From the NCBI GenBank assembly GCA_958430865.1, contig CAUDNR010001738.1, positions 1-10,713 on the forward strand: a DNA stretch of 10,713 nucleotides, read 5' to 3'. The position numbers were made by a program, and so were the translations under genes. The stretch comes from Entrophospora sp. SA101 (Eukaryota; Glomeromycota; Glomeromycetes; Entrophosporales; Entrophosporaceae). This document shows positions 1 through 6,011 of the stretch, one piece after another. The notes under the pieces are model-generated. The model saw only the letters and a list, made by a program, of their open reading frames with translations. It searched no databases and was not told the origin of the DNA. The number at the start of each line of letters is the position of its first letter. Position 1 is the stretch's first letter.

Positions 1-479
1 AACATTCCGCATGAATTTTTGACCAATCTTCGTGGGTCAATGCATAACCGCTGTCAACTTGTAATTAATATAATGTTTTATTTTACGTTATATCAGCCAG
101 ATTCCCCGATTGGTTAATTGAATTTCATGCAATTAATTACAATATAGTGGACATTCGAATATCACGTAAAATGTTACACGAATTATTTATATTATCAAAC
201 CAGTCCCATCAATTAAAGTGGGTACAAGTAATTAACGAATGATCATTCAAACTTTTATATACATAGGCAACCTCGTTAAACCGAAGGCAATTATGAAGGA
301 ACTTTTCTTTGGATTAACGGGTTTCGGATTAACGGGGGGTTTATAATCCGTAGTTATTATTAGAGTCAAAAATTTTTATGCACAGTTGACCCAAATATTT
401 AGTAACATTAGTAATTAGCAATTAGTAAGCTAGTAATAAAGAAAATAGGATTAATGAGCATATTTTATTGGACAAAATA
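1..479. other. AT-rich non-coding stretch, no gene seen
   Basis: I find no sustained open frame with coding character on either strand. The sequence has ordinary AT-rich intergenic texture. The one distinct item is a short inverted repeat around 264-350, listed separately. A small hairpin (TTGACC ... GGGTCAA) near 20-40 is too short to interpret. Confidence 0.5.
264..350. repeat. small degenerate inverted-repeat element
   Basis: CGTTAAACCGAA at 274-285 is matched by TTCGGATTAACG at 323-334, an inverted pair with 11 of 12 positions complementary. The right side also carries the direct repeat GGATTAACGGG (311-321 and again from 326) and a short inverted pair CGGATTA/TAATCCG. A TA dinucleotide lies just outside each arm (264-265 and 342-343), as for Tc1/mariner or pogo-type insertions. 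The element would be under 90 bp and codes for nothing. The family assignment is inference only. Confidence 0.3.
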
Positions 480-641
480 TTGTAAAAGCCATGTTATTTG
501 TAATACCTCAAGAGGTATAAAAAGGCTTGATTTTAGACCAAGTGAGAATCATCATGTTCATGATACAATAATAATAATAATACAATAATAACCTTGTAAC
601 TAACATATTATCGCTAATAAAGACTTATAACACTTTTACAA
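480..641. repeat. 162-bp element with inverted ends; solo-LTR-like or TA-flanked MITE
   Basis: The ends TTGTAAAAG (480-488) and CTTTTACAA (633-641) are perfect inverted complements, and the symmetry extends through the flanking TA on both sides. Inside are a palindrome ATACCTC-AA-GAGGTAT (503-518) that runs into a TATA box, TATAAAAAGG at 516-525, and an AATAAA signal near 617. Read as TGT...ACA, this order (TATA box, then polyadenylation signal) resembles a short solo LTR or TRIM. A convincing 5-bp target duplication is absent (AATAT against ATAAA), whereas TA flanks fit a Tc1/mariner-type MITE. The two readings cannot be separated here. Confidence 0.4.
516..525 (+). promoter_or_regulatory. 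TATA-box-like site inside the 480-641 element
   Basis: TATAAAAAGG follows the right arm of a 7-bp palindrome (503-518). No long open frame follows: the first ATG near 553 gives only a few codons. It may drive a non-coding transcript of the element or reach the F-box-like relic downstream. This is inferred from motif match only. Confidence 0.3.
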
Positions 642-932
642 TAAATAACCTGATCTTTAACGAATAAACCTTTAACAAGTCTTTGCTGAAAAGCACCTTT
701 CACATTAAGTACGATTTTGAAATTCTGGTGAAGGCTTCTTCTGGATTAAACATTTGTAGCATTGAATTTATTATACTTGCAAATATATTCAAACATTAAG
801 AATAAATTATATAGATACAATGATAAATTTGAAGATAGTCTGGCTCAACTAATTAAAGCACAAAATGAAATAAAACAACTAGCCATTTATTCACATACTG
901 GTCAATCTTTATCAGATGATTTCAAACAAGCA

Positions 933-940
933 ATACACTC
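933..940. repeat. left target-site duplication of the MITE
   Basis: ATACACTC immediately precedes the left terminal repeat and recurs at 1074-1081 immediately after the right one. Removing one copy plus the 133-bp element restores an uninterrupted left-block frame across the site. Confidence 0.7.
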
Positions 941-1073
941 TAAAGACTAGTGCCGTAATCCAAAAAAGGAAAAAATATGGTTGCAAAAGTGGTCACAAAG
1001 GTAATTGCAACCACTTTTTATATGCAGTAAATACAATTACAATCATCATCATAATTTACGGCACTAGTCTTTA
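941..1073. mobile_element. 133-bp hAT-like MITE
   Basis: The 18-bp terminal repeats TAAAGACTAGTGCCGTAA (941-958) and TTACGGCACTAGTCTTTA (1056-1073) are exact inverted complements. They are bounded by the direct repeat ATACACTC at 933-940 and 1074-1081, an 8-bp target duplication as made by hAT transposases. The interior is non-coding but structured: GGTTGCAA pairs with TTGCAACC, and AAAAGTGGT with ACCACTTTT, giving two competing stems. It lies inside the F-box-like relic. The perfect repeats and target duplication suggest a fairly recent insertion. Family assignment rests on target-duplication length, since no transposase is present. Confidence 0.75.
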
Positions 1074-1081
1074 ATACACTC
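1074..1081. repeat. right target-site duplication of the MITE
   Basis: ATACACTC directly abuts the right terminal repeat and matches 933-940 exactly. Confidence 0.7.
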
Positions 1082-1511
1082 ACGTTCACAATCAATAACA
1101 GTTTACTCAAACAGTAGAGTGTTTGAAAGATACTTTATTGCCTAATCTTGAATCTATGACATTATATATCCACAATTGACCATTTACATCAGACCACCTG
1201 TTTGATTTTTTTAACAACAATGGAAAAAATCTTAAATATTTGTATCTTGGTGATATTCGGGAGGGTGGTAGTGAACTTTTGAAAGAACTACTTCAATTCA
1301 TTGCACAATGTTGTAAAATTCTAGCACATTTATCAATAGTTTATGAGGATGAAGTAAACTATAGGTTAATGGAAATATTCAATAATTGTGTTAAGCTAGA
1401 AAGTATTGAAATTTAAAGAATTGAAATTTAGTGTTTTAGATGGAAATAGAATTTATACCGAATTGTATATGAATTTGTATATTTGAATTTTGAATTTACT
1501 GAGCAACGTGT

Positions 1512-1780
1512 CTCAAATAGTACTTGTACTTGTATTTATTACCTGATAACTTTTATATTGTCTTTTTGTGACATTGAATATTTTACATGTTTGCAACTAT
1601 TAAGCTTCTAGAATTTTCTGGCTTATAAATAGGTGATTGGCTTTGTTTCTTATAATTATAATATAAAATAAAGATAAATTTTAGTAAAAAGTAAAAAAAC
1701 ATTACAAGTTATGATGTATAACTCACAATTATTGATAGTTTTCCTGTCCATTAATAATCTTGTGGTATATTGATGAAACT
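1512..1780. repeat. dispersed repeat, copy R1 (first block)
   Basis: Collinear with 4619-4912 in the same orientation. Shared landmarks in order are CTCAAATAG, TGATAACTTTTATATTG, TTGCAACTA, GGCTTATAAATAGG, TTGTTTCTTATA, TTACAAGTTAT and CTCACAATTATTGA. The strongest match is the non-coding middle. Compared with R2, the right end (after 1741) is more decayed. A second block of the same copy resumes at 2278 after about 500 bp of extra sequence. The nature of the repeat is unknown. TATAAATAGG on the plus strand could be a promoter element, or the repeat could derive from a small gene on the minus strand (see 4656-4929). Confidence 0.65.
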
Positions 1781-1955
1781 ATTATTATTATTTATTACTA
1801 TTATTATCAGTTATTATTATTCATTACTGTGAATTATTATTGTTATTGCTGATTTGATACAATGAATTCTATATAAAAATTGTTAAAGGAAAACTTATGT
1901 TGTATAATAATATATAAAAATCAAAACCAAAATAACCAATAATATATAAATAAAG

Positions 1956-1998
1956 TTGGCACCCAGCCAACACAATCAAAAAACTGACACCCAGCCAA
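1956..1998. repeat. paired GRCACCCAGCCAA repeats
   Basis: GGCACCCAGCCAA (1958-1970) and GACACCCAGCCAA (1986-1998) are direct repeats 28 bp apart. The first is also an inverted repeat, TTGGC-ACCCA-GCCAA (1956-1970). They stand out as a C-rich island in AT-rich DNA. Function unknown. Confidence 0.45.
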
Positions 1999-2093
1999 AA
2001 CCACCAAGAAAATAAATTAATAATAATATATAATAATAATATATATTATATATTTAATAATAGTAAATAAATATTCCTTTGATTGTTGTTGCT

Positions 2094-2230
2094 TTAGAAT
2101 GATGAAAGTTGAAATTTGAATGGTGGAATTAACTTTTCTTTTTGAATATCTTGACTATAATTACTATCTTGATAAAATTTTAAATATGCCTTCCAGTCGG
2201 TACTCTTCTTTGATATTAGGACAATTACAT
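2094..2230 (-). CDS. possible terminal exon, product unknown
   Basis: Read on the minus strand from a 3' splice site (TTATTAG, AG at 2232-2231), one frame stays open for 44 codons to TAA at 2096-2094. It includes KKSTDWKAYLKFYQ and EKLIPPFKFQLSSF, balanced and non-repetitive compared with the Asn/Ile output of the surrounding AT-rich DNA. A second frame is also briefly open (NIKEEYRLEGIFKIL), so frame choice is not certain. No upstream exon is identified: the DNA above it is (ATT)n repeat and then R1 second-block sequence. It may be the last exon of a small gene or a gene scrap carried by an insertion. I do not recognise the protein. Confidence 0.3.
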
Positions 2231-2277
2231 CTAATAACTAATAAATAATAATAACTAATAATAATAACAATAATAAT

Positions 2278-2343
2278 GTTCACGACAACGGGTTTTATTA
2301 TTAACAGATGATCATAAAAAATTTTCAACCAGTTAAAAATCAG
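2278..2343. repeat. dispersed repeat, copy R1 (second block)
   Basis: Matches 4957-5015. Shared words in order are GACAACG, then AACAGATGATCA, then AACCAGTTA. It continues the collinearity of the first R1 block with R2, separated from it by about 500 bp of extra sequence. Confidence 0.5.
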
Positions 2344-2499
2344 TTAAAAAAATCAGTGTATACATACATATATATAATATATATATATTATTTAATTACG
2401 AAAAATTTTATAATTGTATTTATGGATGCAGCTGTACAAAATCATAAATTTTAAATAAAAATTTGTTTAAATATAATTATCATTTTAAATTCAAATAAA
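2344..2499. other. AT-rich stretch with (TA)n, no gene
   Basis: Contains a (TA)n tract around 2366-2392 and otherwise simple AT-rich sequence leading to the ATG of the transposase fragment. No features beyond that are visible. Confidence 0.4.
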
Positions 2500-2730
2500 A
2501 TGTCTAATAACAAAAGGCTATGTTGTTGTATCAATTGTTTAAGTAAATCAAATGGAAGTTGAGGATAATGATGAAACAGGAATTAATATTTATGATGGTA
2601 TTTGGAGGAGAAGGAATTTGCTAATATATTTATCTGTTTTCAAAAGATAATTTAGATGACAATAATCTTGGTTCTAATGGTAGTTCTAGTGATTCTGATG
2701 ATGGTTATGATTATGATTCATATGAAATGA
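2500..2730 (+). pseudogene. 5' fragment of a Tnp2 transposase gene (deletion derivative)
   Basis: Nearly the same sequence as the minus strand of the large transposase gene at 10580-10081, in opposite orientation. Shared landmarks are GTATCAATTGTTTAA, TAAATCAAATGG, GATGGTATTTGGAGGAG, TTTGCTAATATATTTATCTG, TCAAAAGATAATTTAGATGA and CTTGGTTCTAATGG. Compared with the large copy it has lost about 250 bp between AAATGG and AAGTTGAGG, which removes the rest of exon 1 and nearly all of intron 1. It has also lost about 22 bp near 2638. A 20-codon frame starts at ATG 2500 (MSNNKRLCCCINCLSKSNG) and stops at TGA 2560-2562. Its Cys-rich start resembles the N-terminal zinc-binding segment of Tnp2 proteins and is not present in the large copy, which diverges exactly there. 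Non-functional. Confidence 0.75.
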
Positions 2731-2873
2731 GGTATAAAATTGAATATGAAATTTCTGGTTATCACTAGTTGAAATTTACTGATTAACTTGTCTTATTTTA
2801 ATTGACTTTATTGATAAAAATATAACAATATTTTAGTGATCAGTGTAATTGTAATATATCTAATTTCTTATAG
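2731..2873. other. AT-rich spacer between fragment and Asn-rich gene
   Basis: The acidic frame of the transposase fragment runs on to a TAG near 2766 without further similarity to the large copy. After that the sequence is plain AT-rich DNA. No terminal repeat of the fragment is recognisable. Confidence 0.35.
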
Positions 2874-4400
2874 TTATTTTTTGGACTTTGATCTAGTTTC
2901 CATACTAGTTTTAATAATATCTTGCTTCTTTTTTTTAACTGTTTGATTGTATAAATTTTATAATAAAATAAATAATTTGTAGAAATGGAATAAAAAAACT
3001 AAAAATTAAAAATTTCTTACTATTATTGACAACTGTGGTGGTATTATTATTCCTAGTGGTTATGCGGGCACAATTCTTATTATTATTCCTGATGGTTACA
3101 TGGGCATGACTTTTATTGTTATTACTGTTACTGTTATTAGTGGAATCTTCATTAGTATCATTATCATCATCATGATTGACAGCAGTTTCATTATTATTAT
3201 TCTCTTTATCATCATGATCCTTACTATTACTAATAATAGTATTGTTATTGGTGGTAGCTGTATGAATATGTTGTTTTTTATTATTATCATTGGTGGAGGG
3301 ATTTTTGGTAAAACCTTTGTTACCATCATCATTACCAGATACCATATAATGATTATTTTCTTTATCATAATCATTGTTATGATTTTTACTATTACTGACA
3401 TTATTATTATTTCTGATGATTATATGGGCATGACTCTTATTATTCTTCTTCTTGGTGGTTACATGGACAGGACTCTTGGTGGAACATTCATCAGTATCAG
3501 TATCATTGTCACTGCTGTCAGTAGTATTGTTATTGATGGTGGTTGTATGAATAGCTTGTTTTTTATTATTACCATTGGTGGATATGTGACTTTTAGTGAA
3601 ACCTTCATCACTAGATACTATATGATGATTATTTGCTTTATCATTGTTATAATTTTTACTATTGCTGACAATATTATTATTCTTTGTGGCTACATGGACA
3701 TGATTCTTATTATTATTATTCTTGGTGAAATCTTCATCAGTATCACTATCATTATCATAAGTATCATCAGTATCAGTATCATTGTCACTGCTGTCAATAA
3801 TATTGTTATTGGTGGTTGTATGAATAGCTTGTTTTTTATCATTACCATTAGTGGAGATGGAACTTTCAGTGAAACTTTCATAATCATCATCATTATTATA
3901 ATTTTCACTATTGCTGACAATATTATTATTATTCCTGGTGGTTACATGGGAATAGATATTATTACTATTATTGATGGTGGTTACGCAGCCATGATTTTTA
4001 TTATTATTGATGGTGGTAGTTGTTACATGGACCAGGACTTTTTGATTTCTATTATTGTTAGGATTGTCTTCAATTATAAAAAATTAATGTTATATAATTT
4101 TCAAATATATTCCATAAATATTTAAAATCATTTTATTATTATCTTACTTTCATCATCATTATGATTACTACTACTGATAATAATATTATTATCATGATTA
4201 TTACCACGGTTAATAATCATTTTTTTTTTGATCTTTTTCTTGATGTAGTCCTCTTTTATTTGTACAAAAAAATAATGAATAATTATAAAGTTTTAAACAA
4301 AATTACAATTAATAATCTTCTTACTATGGTTCTGAATATTTTTTTTGATCAACAATTTCAGGAGCCAATCTCCATCACCACAATATGTGTCAGGATTTTT
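2874..4400 (-). CDS. Asn/Asp/Ser/Thr-rich internal-repeat protein, spliced
   Basis: Minus-strand exons: A, open below 4400 to 4325; B, 4252-4148; C, 4067-3021; D, 2920-2874. The three introns (72, 80, 100 nt) all start GTAAGA, end in AG and keep frame across every junction. Exon C is open for 349 codons and holds about 3.5 imperfect repeats of 85-105 residues: HVTTRNNNN / VSNSxNYNND / ISTNGNxKKQAIHTTT / DSSDNDTDTDE. The product is highly polar with no catalytic motif, resembling low-complexity, probably disordered proteins. If the last intron is retained, the protein instead ends in a hydrophobic tail at TAA 2937-2935. The start is unresolved: ATG 4220-4218 is the first in exon B, while exon A (GDGDWLLKLLIKKN) has no ATG. 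A relic is possible. Function unknown. Confidence 0.5.
3021..3950. repeat. intragenic tandem repeats, 250-320 bp period
   Basis: Repeat starts can be followed by the plus-strand word family (G/C)(T/A)TACATGG(G/A)CATGA or its variants near 3942, 3690, 3420 and 3097, giving periods of about 252, 270 and 323 bp. Other shared words are GTTGTATGAATAGCTTG, ATTGTCACTGCTGTCA and TTTTTACTATT(G/A)CTGACA. Copies 1 and 2 (3947-3420) are closest; the copy at 3420-3097 is expanded and more diverged. Reading frame is kept throughout on the minus strand, so all indels are multiples of three. Confidence 0.65.
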
Positions 4401-4412
4401 TTATAAAACTAT

Positions 4413-4618
4413 AGATTAAAAAGAAAATTGTATTATACACTGAATTGTGGGTGATATTAAAAAAATAATATATATTATATTATTACCCTTTTAATTATTT
4501 TTGAAATGAAAATATTACGATCTTGCTCTCCTACTAATGTTACTAATGTTGATTTTTTCATATTTATTAAGAATCGAATTTGCTCCTATATTAGGGAGTA
4601 AACTTGAATTAAATAATA
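4413..4618. other. AT-rich spacer carrying one arm of an inverted repeat
   Basis: Contains no convincing coding frame. The main content is the 4459-4554 segment, which recurs inverted at 5386-5482. Confidence 0.4.
4459..4554 (-). repeat. inverted copy of the 5386-5482 segment
   Basis: Read on the minus strand it shares AATCAACATTAGTAACA, GTAGGA-AGCAAGAT, then TAATATTTTCATTTCAAAAA and AATATATATTATTTTTT with the plus strand of 5386-5482. The two arms are about 96 bp with only scattered mismatches, and are separated by about 830 bp containing R2 and two satellite units. They are large enough to form a cruciform or to mediate inversion. Confidence 0.65.
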
Positions 4619-5015
4619 CTCAAATAGTATTGCATTTATATATTTATATTATTTATTACTTGATAACTTTTATATTGTCCTTTTGTGATGTTGAAGATTC
4701 TACACACATCTGCAACTAACAACCTTCTGGATTTTTTGGCTTATAAATAGGCAATTGGTTTTGTTTCTTATATTTATGATATAAAGTAAAGATAAAAATT
4801 AGTAAAAAGCAAAAAAAAACTTTACAAGTTATCAATGTATAAACTCACAATTATTGACAATTCTTTTTCGCGTTCCTCTAACAACCTTGTAAGGCGTTGA
4901 TTGATTGAACTAAGTTTTACTGTAGACATTGTATTTTATTTTATTAAATGAATTTTGTTATGACAACGAAATTTGGGAATTTTAATCAACAGATGATCAA
5001 CCAGTTAGAAATCAT
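4619..5015. repeat. dispersed repeat, copy R2
   Basis: Collinear with R1 (1512-1780 and 2278-2343). R2 is more compact and less decayed, and keeps a small open minus-strand gene structure (4656-4929). It contains GGCTTATAAATAGG on the plus strand. Its right end merges into the satellite array that starts near 5008. Confidence 0.65.
4656..4929 (-). CDS. possible two-exon microgene within R2
   Basis: Exon 1 (4929-4849) starts with ATG and encodes 27 residues including SSINQRLTRLLEEREKELS, a charged heptad-like helix with better codon balance than its surroundings. A GTGAGT donor at 4848 and a GTTGCAG acceptor (AG at 4711-4710) define a 139-nt intron. Exon 2 (4709-4656) adds 17 residues (VESSTSQKDNIKVIK) and TAA. 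Read through without splicing it stops after 35 residues. The R1 copy has lost the ATG and has an indel in exon 2, so it could not make this peptide. It may be the 5' remnant of a larger gene. The intron is conserved between the copies as well as the exons, so conservation reflects duplication rather than proven selection. No family is recognised. Confidence 0.3.
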
Positions 5016-5982
5016 TCATTGTTTTTAAAAATAAATTTTAAAAAACAACAATGCGAAGTAATATTTAAAATCGTTACAAGATAATGTAAATAATAATAAT
5101 TAATGATAATAATAATTAATAATAATTAACAATAACAACTAATAACAATAATAACTAATAGTAATAATAGTAATTGATCAATCATTCAACCATCAACATA
5201 GAAATCATTCATTGTTTTTAAAAATAAATTTTAAAAAACAACAATGTGAAGTATATATTTGTAATATTTAAATCGTTGCAAGGTAATGTAAATAATAATA
5301 GTTAATGATAATAATAATTAACAATAACAACTAATAACAATAATAACTGATAATAATAATAGTAATTGATCAATCATTTAATATAAATCAACATTAGTAA
5401 CACTATAGTAGGAAAGCAAGATTATAATATTTTCATTTCAAAAATAATTAAAAAGGTAATGATACAATATATATTATTTTTTCATTATTTTTAAAAAGAA
5501 ATTTTAAAAAACAACAACATGAAGTATATATTTGTAATATTTAAAATCATTGCAAGGTAATGTAAATAATAATAATTAATGATAATAATAATTAATAATA
5601 ATTAACAATAACAACAACAATAATAACTAATAAAAATAATAACTAATCATAATAATAGTAATTGATCATTTAATATTCAACTATCAACATAGAAATCATT
5701 CATTATTTTTAAAAAGAAAATTTAAAAAACAACAACGCAAGGTATATATTCATAATATTTAAAATCATTAACCATCAACATAGAAATCATTCATTATTTT
5801 TAAAAAGAAACTTTAAAAAACAACAACGCAAGATATATATTCATAATATTTAAAATTGTTACAAGGTAATGTAAATAATAATAATTAATAATAATTAACA
5901 ATAACAACAACAATAATAACTAATAAAAATAATAACTAATAATAATAATAGTAATTGATCATTTAATATTCAATCATCAACA
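5008..5982 (+). repeat. tandem array of about 190-bp satellite-like units
   Basis: Five units begin with GAAATCATTCATT or a variant: 5008-5200, 5201-5385, about 5483-5691 (start truncated), 5692-5782 (short, 91 bp) and 5783-5982. Each full unit has, in order, a palindromic core (CATTGTTTTTAAAA ... TTTTAAAAAACAACAATG), a GTATATATT/AATATTTAAAAT block, AAGGTAATGTAAATAATAAT, an (AAT)/(AAC)-rich block and AATTGATCATT...CATCAACA. The short fourth unit lacks the AAT-rich half. The array stops 30 bp before the ATG at 6012. It could be expanded upstream DNA of that gene or a local satellite. Confidence 0.75.
5386..5482 (+). repeat. 97-bp segment inserted in the array; inverted copy at 4459-4554
   Basis: Lies between the second and third satellite units and replaces the first bases of the third. 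It contains no coding frame. The only other copy in the window is the minus-strand arm at 4459-4554. Confidence 0.6.
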
Positions 5983-6011
5983 AGCAAACTCTCTCACATA
6001 TTATATACAAA

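Larger units (their letters stand above)
750..1416 (+). pseudogene. F-box/LRR-like protein relic, split by a MITE
   Basis: Two blocks with leucine-rich-repeat texture remain. The left block (750-940, no ATG) includes SLAQLIKAQNEIKQLAIYS. The right block (about 1105-1416, a different frame) includes LLPNLESMTLYIHN and then, after an in-frame TGA at 1177-1179, NLKYLYLGDI, LLKELLQFIAQCCKILAHLS and NCVKLESIEI before a TAA. This NLxxLxL / CxxLExIxI pattern is typical of the large F-box-type families of Rhizophagus, which act as substrate adaptors of SCF ubiquitin ligases. No F-box is visible, so the 5' part is missing or unrecognisable. Lesions: a 133-bp insertion at 941 that brings its own TAG stop (948-950), a frame change between 1081 and 1105, and the TGA. 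Insertion plus target duplication is 141 bp, a multiple of three, so the insertion itself does not explain the frame change. Confidence 0.6.
1781..2277. other. extra sequence in R1 absent from R2: microsatellites and an exon-like stretch
   Basis: R2 has only about 45 bp here where R1 has about 500 bp. The extra DNA contains (ATT)n and (TA)n tracts (about 1785-1850, 2020-2060, 2236-2278), a doubled GACACCCAGCCAA motif, and a coding-like stretch on the minus strand at 2094-2230. It may be an insertion into R1 or a loss from R2. No terminal repeats or target duplication are evident. Confidence 0.4.

Noticed and set aside
3096..3401. Minus-strand frames of Met/Ile-rich composition in the same region (also 3690-3920)
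   Set aside because: They are out-of-frame readings of the same trinucleotide repeats, with no independent support.
3100..4125. A 341-codon plus-strand open frame rich in Ile, Met and Thr
   Set aside because: It is the antisense shadow of the Asn-rich minus-strand gene. AAT/GAT repeats read backwards give ATT/ATC, hence the hydrophobic Ile-rich product. The minus strand has in-phase splice sites and conserved repeat blocks; this frame has neither.
4161..4406. Plus-strand 81-codon frame
   Set aside because: It overlaps proposed minus-strand exons A and B and is dominated by Ile, Thr and Asn from AT-rich repeats. No conserved motif.
4537..4719. Plus-strand 60-codon hydrophobic frame
   Set aside because: It spans the boundary between the inverted repeat arm and R2, and R1 does not preserve it.
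5008..5982. CRISPR-like array
   Set aside because: Units are about 190 bp and contiguous, without unique spacers, and the genome is eukaryotic. It is a satellite-type tandem array.
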